DNA from: Agapanthus africanus
Taxonomy: Eukaryota; Streptophyta; Magnoliopsida; Asparagales; Amaryllidaceae
Assembly (NCBI GenBank): GCA_030015575.1
Contig: CM057344.1
Location: forward strand, 185,087,044 to 185,151,043
Direction: 5' to 3'
Length of the DNA stretch: 64,000 nucleotides
The position numbers were made by a program, and so were the translations under genes. The notes under the pieces were generated by a model. The model did no database searches, was not told the DNA's origin, and was given only the letters and a program-made list of their open reading frames with translations. Below, one piece after another: positions 12,318 to 22,979 of the stretch; position 1 is the stretch's first letter; the number at the start of each line of letters is the position of its first letter.

Positions 12318-12351
12318 ATGTTTGTGTGTGTGTGTGTGTATCTGTGTGTGT
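12318..12351 (+). repeat. GT dinucleotide run
   Basis: TGTGTGTGTGTGTGTATCTGTGTGTGTGT: a simple repeat inside the copia-1 LTR remnant. Confidence 0.9.
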
Positions 12352-12960
12352 GTACATATTACTTTATAGATTCTATTTGTAAGCTTGGAGTGGAGTGTGG
12401 GCTCATGACTCATGAGGTGAGTTATGAAGTGAGTCACACATACGCTCATCATCTCCATAAAAGGAGAAGAAGAGAGATGAAGTGGGATATGCTTAGTTTA
12501 ATTCATCATCCTCTTCTTTTTTCTTCTTTGCTAGCTTCCTCTTGAGAAAAATAACAAGAGGGAGAAATCAAGAGAAAAACATCCACTACATCTCACACAC
12601 ACCATCCTTAGAAAGCTTTGTTTGTGAGTTGCTTCACTTGATTTTTAGATGTGAAGCTAGAGCTTGATTTAAGCTCCCTCGGGTGGATCATCTTTGTCAG
12701 GGTCGATCGGCGTGCAAGCTTGTTCACGACGACTATGGAGCCTAGCATGAGTTCATGGAACTATATAGAGGTCATCCCTGATGCGGACATGCTACAAAGG
12801 TAGCTTGCCCCTAAAATTTTAGTTTAGCTCACTTGTGCTGCCTAGTTTAGTGTTTAGAATCGATTCTAGGGTTTTGGTCGCTAGTGCTTGCATTAAAAAA
12901 TTTGTTTTCGCTTCCACCTTACCCGCCAGTCTTGCAACGTGAGTACTAGGGACTTAACGG

Positions 12961-12973
12961 TGGTATCAAAGCC
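12961..12973 (+). other. Primer binding site of copia-1
   Basis: TGGTATCAAAGCC, one base from the usual initiator-Met primer site. Its orientation makes copia-1 a plus-strand element. Confidence 0.8.
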
Positions 12974-14814
12974 ATACCAAACACTATAACTACTTGTAAA
13001 TGATATTTACGTTTCGAAATCGAAATTTTATCCGCATTAAGTTTCAAATTCCAAATTTCTAATGGTTTTTTAAAACGGCACCTGAAAATTTTTAAAGTAT
13101 GCCAGTGGACTTGTTTTGAAGTAAGAAAACATAGTTCAAAACTCGGGGACCCAACTAAAATTTTTAGCCGACCAAAATATCCATTTTGGCCGACCTTGGC
13201 GGCCCAAAATTATCTTCAGATCCCTAGGTTCTGGCAGGGGCTTGGAAAAGGGGAACTTGATTTTTGGCCCCGTACTTTTTTCCTAGATTTCAGTTGGTGT
13301 TATCTTTGTATTCGAGCAATAGGGAAAGCTTTTCGGTCAAAGTAATGCATCATTTATGATTTGTAGTTTTGTTTGTGTGTTGTTAAACGTCTTCTAATTA
13401 CTATATGTTCGATTAGACGAGATTGCATACTTTACTCTTGTGTTGTTCTTGTGATATATATCTTTATGATGGTTTAGCCGGATTGTCGTGACGGAACGTA
13501 CATTTTAGTTTATATGTGTCGTTTATTTGGGTTGAGCGGCTGGATTGTGGTCGTTGTTGTCATTTTATATATATTCTTTTTTGGACACTTCCAGGATGCA
13601 GGTGTTGTTGCCATTGTATATTCTTTCATTACATGTACTAGCTAATCCCACACAGAATTGCTCGAGTCACCCGGTTCTAGAGTGCGTTCGGTGGTTGTCT
13701 CATGGTGATGAGTTCGAGCTACATCGCTCTAGAATTGGCGGGTTTCTTTATACACTTATAGGGGTTTTAGTTTGACCCGTAGAGGAGTGCTTAAATTTCC
13801 GGATTCAAAGAAGTGCCGGGTGGCCCACTCATGACATTGAGTGAGGATTGCCTCACTTCTAGGATTGACTGATAACTTGCCGCACTCATAGGGGTCTTGG
13901 TTTAAGATTGTACGGGATATCCACACGACTGGGGAATGTTTGTTTTTGTTTGCGACTCAAACGAAATAGGGGCTTCTAGTTTATCCACTATTCAATCTTG
14001 TTTATTTTTTATCGTATGCCTGTGATGATTATTACTTGCCTGCGATGATGACACACACACACACACACATATATTAGATGCTTCTATATATTTTGCATCC
14101 GCGCTAGCCCTGCCTCTGCCCTGCCGTAATTTAAGTAATTTTACGGTGAAGACCCGTAGAGAATGCGGCTGGTATATAAAGTATAGTATTTTGGTTGTTT
14201 CTATTGTGGCTAGAAACTTAAATGATGGGACTGCATTATATATTTAATGAAAATAAAATAAACCTAATTGATGTTGTTGGAACCAAATTTTTAAAATTAC
14301 CCGGGTTTTTTCAAAACCACTCGGTTTTCTACAAAACCACTTGCTTTAAAAAGAGGAGCCTAAACAATTCTTTTCCAAAACCACTTGAGTTTCCTTCCAT
14401 AATATCAAGTTTATTACGTTAAAAGTTTTTTGCCAAAAACCAGCTATAGCCCTCTGTCATTTCCTATGAGTAATGCTTAGTATTCATGTTGCGTTTGTTG
14501 ACATCGTCAAGGCGTAGTGTACGGTAGCTAAGTACTCCTTGTTTGTAGCATACGATGCGATTAACTTGGACAGTCGTAAGTCCTTGTTGACTTCGTCAAG
14601 GGCACATGCGGGTGGATTTAGGATAATCGAGATAATGATGGATTAAACTTGACTAGCGACTTGTAGTTTGTTGACCTCGTCAAGATCATAAGTCGCTAGG
14701 GGAAAAAACCATATCGGTAGTTTCAAATATAAAGGAAACTTGCTATGTGTATGTATACCTTCAGCAGTGTGGTGACTTTGGTTGGCTTCTATCAAGATTA
14801 TCACACAATAATAG
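12974..14814 (+). mobile_element. Untranslated leader of copia-1 (first part)
   Basis: No gene is seen. The region can be aligned patchily with the copia-2 leader: CACTTCCAGG.TGCAGG..GCCATTGTATATTC near 13587, CCGCGCTAGCCCTGCC near 14099, and three TTGAC-GTCAA motifs at 14498-14510, 14587-14599 and 14671-14683. An AC run lies at 14047-14069. The leader is cut at 14814 by copia-2 and resumes at 25188. Confidence 0.7.
14047..14069 (+). repeat. AC dinucleotide run
   Basis: GATGACACACACACACACACA: a simple repeat inside the copia-1 leader. Confidence 0.85.
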
Positions 14815-17018
14815 TGTTAGTTATATGTATGCCCTAGAGGCCATTGCTGTACATGAGATGTATATTGTAGTGGATGCTGGGACATATATAGGTAGGACTT
14901 TCTTGCTCGACATGATAGTACGCTATCTGGTTGCTCTTTATCTTAACATGTATACTTTCTGTCTCTCTGTTACATGTTGATAAAGCCCTTAGGATGTGTA
15001 CTTGACTTGCAGGACTATGATGTAGATCATACTGGTGGGGCCTGGGTAGTCCATGAGTATATCCTTCAATGTTCCTAGTCGTGGGAATATCGAGACGGGG
15101 CATCGATATTCCAGAGTAGACTAGCGTATATCTTCTCGACCCATATGATAGGCGATGGATGATCCCATATCCATTGGTGTTTGACATCAGAGATGGTATG
15201 CGGGTGCTCAGTGGAGACTGGGTACACTGAACGGACTCGCCGAAAACTCCCAAAAGGTATTATAACTCAGGTCAGATGGCAGTTCTCTTGTAACACTGGT
15301 ACAACTTAGTCTGTTGACCCGAGATCGTCATAGAGTCTTGTGTGTCTCCCACTGTGCTTTGATTTCCACCCTACCACGGCTCTACTGAGTCGTGCAAACA
15401 GGTGGTTTTTGGGTACAGTCCCGATTCACATGGAGGCAATGAGCGATAGGAGGGGATTCGTCTCTCCTGGTATTGGGGGTTGATGTTGCGCTATGCTCGA
15501 CTGGCCATAACTGGAAATCCCTGGCCACGGTTGCACTGATTTACTGGTAAGTGTTATCAGTAGTTTCATGCTTGTTATGGACCCTACATCGGCATGACTT
15601 ATCAAGCTGCTGGGGTATGACGTTTACCACCCCTAGGCGAGATATGCGACATATCAGACGAACAGACCGGACTGTGCGGTAAGTGTTACTGGTTGGATTC
15701 GCAGGAGTGTGAGCAGGCTTGCTCATTGATCTTCTGATCGCTCTATACCCGGATGGCCGTTACGTTTAGCAGACCACTTGCGGCTTGTGGGTGATTGATA
15801 TGATCACCACCTACTGCCGGCGTATTGACTAGTCTTTAGAGTCCTACACAGAGATTTCCTGGCTCAATCGAAAGGAAATAAGAGCGCATATGAGATATGT
15901 GCGGGACCGAGAATAATAGCAGTATGTGATACTGAATTCTATTCTCGCGATTTGTATCAAAGGACGGTTATATAAGATATAGCCGGGTTACCGAATCAAG
16001 TGTTGATTCGATACATTGATACACCTGATATTAGTCGGTTGTATGCGATATGACCGGATCATTAAATCAAGTATTGATTTAATGATTTAATGTATAATTA
16101 TATATTTGATATATTAATTTACATTAACTAGTATTGGCTCACTTAAGATTGATTTTCTCACTTGATGTGCACAAGTTGTATATATGATATATGTTTGTGC
16201 ACTAGTTTGTATCATGATTGATGATACATGCAAATTTGGGTGTGTGTATGACTTACACCAAGTTTAGGTCAATGGTTTAGGTTTTTAATTATTTTGGTAA
16301 AACAAAATGGTGGGTTTCTTTATTTTTTGCTTGAAGCTTCATGAAGCTTTTAAGCATCTTTGACAAAGTCTAACCATTTTGTTTTGCATAAGATTTTCAT
16401 TAACCTAACCATTAACTTAAACTCTAGTTTAGTCTCTACAAAGGTTAACTCACCCATGGTTGCATTATGATAGACTTCACTTGATTATTCATTTTTTAAT
16501 AGTTCATATTCTTTTCTTTCTTCTTCATCTTCTTCAAGTGAAGAAAAGCTTGCTAGAAAATTTTCAAGTGAAGAAAAAGAGTGAGAAATCCAAATCTAAA
16601 TTAAACTCATTTCCTATTTCTTCATCCTCTACCACTTCCCATGTAGTATAGGGTGTTCTCTTCACAAAGTTTATGACTAAGTGAAGATGGAGCTTGAGTT
16701 TGAGTCTTCTCGACGTAGATCATCTTCGGCCTCGAAGTCAACGACTTAGCCCGCTCATTTCTCCGAAGAAACCATCGCTGGAGTTCAGGATCCCGATGAT
16801 CGCAGCGAAGGGACGTCAACACGGAGCTTTAGAAGTGAAGGACCGGATCTACAAAGGTTGTAATCCCTTTCACTTGTAGTGAAAGAGTTTAACTTGCTTT
16901 TAGTTTCGCCTAATCTCTAGTATACGATCTTGCATAGGGTTATTCGGCACATAAAAAATTTGATTTTGGCATGGTAGATGCCTTGTATAACCTTGTTAGT
17001 ATGCCTAAGAACCCTACA
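14815..17018 (+). repeat. 5' LTR of copia-2
   Basis: It starts TGTTAGTTATATGTATGCCC and ends AAGAACCCTACA. Inside are two inverted-repeat modules about 71 bp apart (15992-16010 and 16060-16084), then two more perfect inverted repeats (16167-16202 and 16209-16227). The short reading frames inside it are not maintained in the other LTR in any meaningful way. Confidence 0.92.
15992..16084 (+). promoter_or_regulatory. Duplicated inverted-repeat module in the copia-2 LTR
   Basis: Arms CGAATCAA/TTGATTCG around GTG at 15992-16010, and arms CATTAAATCAA/TTGATTTAATG around GTA at 16060-16084. Each is preceded by a related GATAT.NCCGG stretch, so the unit is a diverged tandem repeat of about 71 bp. The same pair is at 24156-24174 and 24224-24248 in the 3' LTR, and related pairs are in the minus-strand solo LTRs. 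A role in transcription is only an inference. Confidence 0.6.
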
Positions 17019-17019
17019 G

Positions 17020-17032
17020 TGGTATCAGAGCC
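17020..17032 (+). other. Primer binding site of copia-2
   Basis: TGGTATCAGAGCC, one base after the LTR. It matches the usual initiator-Met tRNA primer site of plant copia elements. Confidence 0.92.
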
Positions 17033-20000
17033 TGGCTAGAGCTTTAGGCGAAGTGTAGACGAAATTAGAAACCCGATCGAACCCCAAAACCCTAATCAAT
17101 ACCCTTCTCTGTACATTTTTTGAAACTGTGGATTTTTCCTAATTGAAAATGCTCAGAAAATAGCACAGGAAATTCTAAGGAAAACTGCAGAAAACGACAA
17201 CCTAACTCTACAGTGGCGCCGCGGAACCGCGGCCTTACCCTACTTCTGGCGGCGGTTCCGCGGCCGTATGTGATGATTAGGCGCTTCATTTTCTACTGTA
17301 ATGCCCGTAGCAGTTTCCTGTTTCTTCTGGGAATTTTTAATCTATACTCAACAGTTGAGTTTTGTGGGTTGTATTGGGAGTTCGTTGATTCGATCGGAAA
17401 GTTTAACTTTGTCTATGTGTTTTTCCGGGTAATTTAGAACGTGTTAAAAAGTTCGACTGGATATCAATATCTCACTTTTTCCCCTGCCGGAAAATTTCCA
17501 AGTGTTGGATTTTTCCGTAGTTTAAGAACGTTCTAAGTGTGCAAGTAATGTGATGGACCCTCTAGAAGACAACAAACCTTAACTCGATTATGTGACCGTC
17601 TAGAACTGCCTTTTGAACCTTTAGGGTTTGGGGCAGTACGGCGTGCCACATGTGAGGCGTTGGCTTGACCCTTCTACAGCTGGACCGTTGGTAATATGGT
17701 ATGAAGTGGATGTTTTAAACTTATTTCAAGTGTTGAGCTATTCGGGAAAACTTGGGTGTTTGATTCTTTGATCGGAAAGTTTAACATTGTCTATTTATCT
17801 GGAATGTGATACAATATTTGGAATCCACAAATTAGTTATGAGATAACTAATCCGAATGTTATAAATCTAGCACTTTAGTCTCATTTGATCAGTTGCCACG
17901 GGATTTTGATGTGATCAAAAGTCCGTCGCAATCACGTAGCGTACGCGGATACTCGCTGGTAAACTTAATAGATAGCCACGCCCCATAGCCCCGACCAAGT
18001 GACTGTAGGATAACCCCGTTGCCGAAAGCATCCGTTCGGGTGCTCGCGGCAGCGGTGTTCCGCCTAAGTGCACTTCGTCGACGGTATCGGGGGTGCGGCC
18101 GTTTTCTAAAGTTTGCGACGAGCATTCGTTCAGGATGTTGGGAATCTTGTTGAATTTCCCGACTTGATATTGAAAAGTGTTTTCGATAATGAGACTAAAA
18201 TGCGGGGTTTATAATTGTTAGCCATGCGATGTCTAAGGAATTCATTTGGTTAGGCATGCGATGTCTAAAAAGGTTGCGGATTCCAACTGTTGTAGTTTTA
18301 CACTTTCTTTTCTGTGACCGTAAGTGTAGTATGTAGTCGTATCACCGGTTTTCGTTGCTATATGTCGACAACAATCAGTGTATGCATACTTATTTACGTT
18401 GATGACATGTGATGTTATGTGTTGCTGGATATGTTATATTGGATCGTCGTGTTTGAATAGCCGGGGGTTTTTATGTGAGATGAGAGTTTTTCATTTTCAT
18501 TCATATAAAATTCATTGTATATAATATTCATTTATTGGGGCACTTCCAGGTTGAGGATGATGTCACCATTGTATATTATTTACTTTTCCGCATTAGGATA
18601 GACCCAAGGAAGGGAGCACAAGTAACCGGGTTCTAGGGTCCAGTGGGAGACCATCTCGAGGAGTCGAGTCCGGGTCTCCTAACTCTAGAATTGGTAGGGT
18701 TGCTTGCCGCTCTCGTAGGGGTCTAGGCGTGTGGGATTGGCTATTCATCACGACCATGGAATCCGTGTTTTATACAGGCTCAAAATAAAACACGGACGTC
18801 CTAGTATATCCAATATTTCATATGATATTTTCTGCTGCATTATCTGTGATGTGATCATGTGATATGTTCAGATAGATATTGTATATAGTATATATGATAT
18901 ATTATATAGACGTTGCTTATGTTTTACACCCGCGCTAGCCCTGCCCCGCTCTGCCGTTAGTTACCTAACCTAATGGTGCAGACGGGACATCGAGGCGAAT
19001 GCGGATGGCATAACTGTACGTTGTATTTATCTGTGATGTTTAGGTGGACATAAATGATGGGACATTCATTAATGAGATTGATGAAAGAAAATAAACCTAG
19101 AAGATGTTGTGGAATCGAATTTCAAAAATCAGGTAGCTCTAGTTGTTGCTTTGCATAGCGGTGTTCCTTGTAGAACATCCAGCACCTTATTCGATAAGGA
19201 AAGAGCCGAGATCCCTTCACCTGGAGTGACCTCTTTAGCAATAACTACCAGATGCTACAACCTTCGGTTTTTCTTTTGACTGCTTTTCTAGTTCTTGCTT
19301 TGCATAGTGGTATTGTGTATATCCTGCACCTCATTCGAGGAGGAAAGAGCCGAGATCCCTTCACCGGGAGTGACCTCTTTAGCGAAACTAGCAAAAGCCT
19401 AAAAAACAATCCATTTAAAAACCATTTGATTCCGCAACGAGATCAAGTTCAGAGCGTTAAAGGTTTTCTTAAAAACCATCCGCAACCCTCCGTCATTTTA
19501 GAAAGTAGAGTACTTAGTATCCGTGCTGTGTTTGTTGACCATAGTCAAGGCACAGTGTACGGTAGCTAAGTGATGTCTTCCTACACCGCATATGATGCGA
19601 TTAGTTAGAACAGTCGTGTGACTTTGTTGACCTTAGTTAAGGGTCATGTAGGTGGGTCTAATTAATCATGAAATGACGGGTAGAACTTGACTAGTGCTTA
19701 TGATTTGTTGACCATAGTTAAGGTCATAAGTGCTAGGGGTAAAAACCTTTATCGGGAGTTTCAAGTGTTGAAATTTGCAATGAGATTGCATACCTTCTAT
19801 ATGATAGTTGGATCCTGATACCCACTGCGAGTAATTGTTACTCCTGGGAGAGTTTTGCACTTTACAATTAGCCGATCAAGTAGGTGTCTAGAAAGGTGTC
19901 AACGGGGTTACGCCCCTTGGAAAACGAGGTTTATTTTAATTAGGTCCGTGCGAAAGCACGGGGAACCTCCCTCAAAGTACCGGCACTGGCCTGGCCGAAA

Positions 20001-20175
20001 GATTGGAGAACTTGTAGAGTGTAATTAATCCCGGCTAGTCTTTCCTTTTTAGGGTTTGAAGGAAGATTTGATAAAAACAGTGGGAGCCATCCTGATTAGA
20101 TAAAATATATAACCAATCTAATCTTGCAAGAGCACACGCAGAGTGTTTTCTTCTCTCTCTCTCCAGGTAGCGACC
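17033..20175 (+). mobile_element. Long untranslated leader of copia-2
   Basis: About 3.1 kb without a believable gene. It contains a CCGCGGAACCGCGG palindrome and its inverted partner (17219-17266). A segment related to the Tekay-like leader lies at 17553-17740, flanked by two copies of GATCGGAAAGTTTAAC (17392-17407 and 17770-17785). There is a conspicuously GC-rich stretch (about 17881-18125), an imperfect direct repeat (19137-19249 and 19286-19391) and three TTGAC-type motifs (19535-19721). A stem CCGTGC-GAAA-GCACGG is at 19946-19961. The last 350 bp are the best conserved among the copia copies and end in a splice-acceptor-like tract before the gag ATG. Confidence 0.75.
20150..20166 (+). 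promoter_or_regulatory. Splice-acceptor-like tract before gag of copia-2
   Basis: A long pyrimidine run (TTCTTCTCTCTCTCTCC) ends in AG at 20166, nine bases before the gag ATG. Copia-3 has a comparable tract ending TTGCAG at the same place. BARE-1/Angela elements are known to make spliced gag RNA, but there the intron is within gag. Use of this site is untested. Confidence 0.4.
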
Positions 20176-20649
20176 ATGTCACTCCTTAATCAAGATAATA
20201 ATATGGATGTATTGACCGAACCCGCTTGTTATACTGAGCTTGGGAACGTTGGTCCCGCTCCAACTTATAATTGTTATAAGACCGAGCAGGAAATAGGGGA
20301 ATACCAGGATTCCCATGCCGCCCAAACGAAGAAAGTGCACGATGATGCATCTTCTTCGGGTGTGTTCATTACAAAGAACTGTTTCTCTGTATCCTCTACG
20401 TCCTGGGTATTAGATACCGGATCAGGATCCTGCATATGTAATCTGTTACATGGGCTACAGAAAGGTAGAGAACTGAGAACGGGTGATAAGTTTCATGAGA
20501 CAGAAAACGGTGCAAGTGTTGCAGCCAAGTCTGTTGGTCACTATCACCCTGTATTACCAGAATACATTGATTCTGAACGAATGTTATTAGATACCGAACC
20601 TGATATACAACATCATATCAGTCTCTTTATTAGTAAAGAAAGGATATAA
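20176..20649 (+). pseudogene. Copia-2 gag-protease remnant with internal deletion
   Basis: The ATG at 20176 sits in GCGACCATG, the same context as copia-1 (25547), so I prefer it to the upstream non-ATG start. The frame runs 157 codons. About 75 residues in comes the pepsin-like protease signature SWVLDTGSGS, with the catalytic DTG intact. It is preceded by SSSGVFITKNC, which aligns with SASGVYVIENC of copia-3. The capsid-type UBN2 gag domain and CCHC knuckle that copia-3 has in between are absent, so about 200 codons are deleted. The frame ends early, after HISLFISKERI, before the pre-integrase region. Confidence 0.7.
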
Positions 20650-21660
20650 TTTTGTATTGTTGGATAATGTTTTGAACATTTCCTATATCAAGAGTTGATC
20701 GGTTCAGGCACATTATCTAAAAGCATATACATTCTAAATCAGACCACAATTCTTAACGTACAGAACACACACAAGAGGAAGAGTTCAGAAATGAACGATT
20801 CCTTCTTGAGGTATTGTAGACAAGGTCATATCAATGTGACCCGACTAGCTTAAGTTACATATTAGATGCATATTTAAATCAGTTTGAATTTACACCTTGT
20901 GAAACTTGCCAGTCATGTCACAAAGATAAGATGACCATAGCTCTGTTTACTCGAAACAGAGAAAAAGTTAGTGAACTCTTGGGACTGATGCATAGTGATG
21001 TATGAAGGTCCCCAGTCTACATATACCAGGACTGGTCCTTTGTACTTCCTTACATTCACTGATGATCTCTCAAGATTCGGACACATATTTCTGTTGAAAC
21101 ACATGTCTGAAGCTTTTAAGAAATTCAATGAATATAAGTTAGAAGTAGAGAACCAAAACCGGGTAGAAGTATTATGTCCTATGATAAGATCAGGGAGGAG
21201 AATACTTGTACATGGAATTCTTGGACTATTCTAAAGGAGAATGAGATTCTCTCTCAGTGTTACTCCTCTGTATACACCACAGCACAATGGTGTATCGGGG
21301 TGGAGCAATCGCACCCTATATGATATGGTGCGTTCTATGATGAGTACTACTAAGTTACCTATTTCCTTTTGGGGGTTGTGCACTTGAGAAGCTACATACC
21401 TATTGAATTGGATTCCAATCAAATCAATGCCTACCACTCCATATGAGATATGGTATGGGGAAGAGCCCATCTCTTAAGCAAGTTAAGATTTTGGGTTGTC
21501 CGGCCTATGTTGAAAGCAAAATCCGGACAAGATCAAGGCAATGTCAGTTCTGTAGAGCTGGAAGGAGTTCCAGCTATACCAACTACAGCTGATGATTTGA
21601 CAGAACCAAAGGATTCAATAGTATTCCGACGAACCTCAGCCTCTCCGCCAATCTGGTAGG
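20650..21660 (+). pseudogene. Copia-2 integrase remnant
   Basis: Pieces of the copia integrase are readable in shifting frames: YFLTFTDDLSRFGHIFLLKH at about 21040-21102, GEYLYMEFLDY-like sequence near 21200, and the stretch matching PYTPQHNGVSERRNRTL near 21268-21315, broken by stops. The HHCC pre-integrase motif is degraded (CETCQSC survives near 20900). Many stops and frameshifts exclude a working product. Order and strand agree with copia-2. Confidence 0.7.
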
Positions 21661-21799
21661 GTTCCTCATCCGCCTGAGAGATACTTCGGTTTCTCGATGA
21701 CAGTGGGAGCGAAGAATGCATCATGAGATGATGACCCAACTAGTTTCGAGCAGGCCATTGAGAGTAGGGACTCTGTAAGAATGGCTGGATGCTTAGCGA

Positions 21800-22400
21800 T
21801 CTGAGATGGAATCCATGTACACCAACAAAGTATGGACTTTGGTTGCCAAATCTGAAGGGTTAAATCCCTATCAGGAGCAAGTATATCTTAAGAACATTAC
21901 TTGGTGTAGATGGAAAAGTTGAGACTTTCGAAGCTAGACTTGTTAAAGGTTTTCGTCATCGACCAGGCATGGATAATGATGAAACCTTTTCCAGTGGCTG
22001 TGCTTAAGTCCATCCAGATCCTACTTGCCACGGCTACATACCATGACTACGATATCTGGCGGTTGGGTGTCATGACTGCTTTTCTAAATATTGATTTAGA
22101 AGAGAGCGTCTATAAGTACACAGCCAGGGGGCTTTGTAAACAGTGGGAGCAGCGGAAACGTGTGCAAGTTGCTTTACAGAATAAAGCAGGCATCGCGGAG
22201 TTGGAACGTCTGTTTTGATGTGGTAGTCAATGTGTTTGACTTCATCAAAATGGTAGATGAACCTTGTATATACAAAAGGGTGGTAGGGAGTATGGTGGTG
22301 ATCCTCGTATTGTACGTGGACAGCATACTCTTGATAGGAAAAGAGTTTCCTATGCTACGCACGGTAAATCTCCTCTTATCACAAGGATTCTCCAAATAGG
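21800..22400 (+). pseudogene. Copia-2 reverse transcriptase remnant (YVDS)
   Basis: Two offset frames carry the RVT_2 domain of copia pol. The first (21910-22218) has IWRLGVMTAFLN, where copia-3 has IWQMDVKTAFLN, so the first catalytic Asp is lost. The second (22160-22399) has LYVDSILLIGKE, where the norm is YVDD, so the second catalytic Asp of the pair is lost too. A frameshift separates the two frames near 22160. The enzyme is certainly dead. Confidence 0.8.
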
Positions 22401-22965
22401 ATAAAGGTGATACCTCCTAAATCCTGGGATTTGGATCTATGAGATAGATCTAAATGGATGTTAGGATTCTCACTAGGTATAGTGAGATGGTATCAATCAA
22501 TCCTGGGGAGAATCACTGGAAAAGTTCCAGGCTGATAAGCACGACTGAATGTCAATCACAGGCATTGTCTTTACCCTCAGTAGAGGGACGGTATGTTGGA
22601 AGAGTTCCAAGCTAGATACCGTGGAAAACTAGACGATAAAGGCTGGTGACGTCGCTATCAAAGATACTACCAAAGAGGCAGTTTGGGTGTATATTGGTTC
22701 ATGAGATGAACTAGGTTCCTACCATTGTATGACAATGGAAGTGTGGCTTTGGCCTAAGAACCCTGGTCCCATCAGTGACCCAGACATATTCTGAGGCAGC
22801 ATCACCTGATCATGGAGATAGTTGATTTCCAGGGTGATCGAGGTTAGGAGAGTAGACTTAGAAGACAACACGGCGGATCCACTCACAAAGGCTTTTTCCC
22901 AGAGAGAGACTTTTATGGGATGGTTCAGTATGAGATACTGCAACCACTGCTACAGATGGCCCTAG
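22400..22965 (+). pseudogene. Copia-2 RNase H remnant
   Basis: Only scattered matches to copia RNase H survive, such as SVEGRYVGRVPS near 22580-22620 and a degraded match to EDNTADPFTKALPQ near 22862-22900. The position, between the RT remnant and the purine tract, supports the call. Confidence 0.55.
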
Positions 22966-22979
22966 TGCAAGTGGGAGAT
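22966..22979 (+). other. Polypurine tract of copia-2
   Basis: AGTGCAAGTGGGAGAT directly before the 3' LTR, the standard plant copia plus-strand primer. Copia-3 has the same tract at 43718-43733. Confidence 0.85.

Larger units (their letters stand above)
12053..12959 (+). repeat. 5' LTR remnant of copia-1
   Basis: The 3' part of an LTR, ending just before the primer site at 12961. It has an Angela-type R/U5 layout: a CT-rich and GA-rich stretch near 12510-12570, then a GTGAAGCTAGAGCTTGATTT stretch and the drop to the primer site. The 5' part of the LTR is missing. The last bases read TTAACG where TTAACA would be expected. A minisatellite (12126-12292) and a GT run (12318-12351) lie in its left part. 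Confidence 0.6.
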
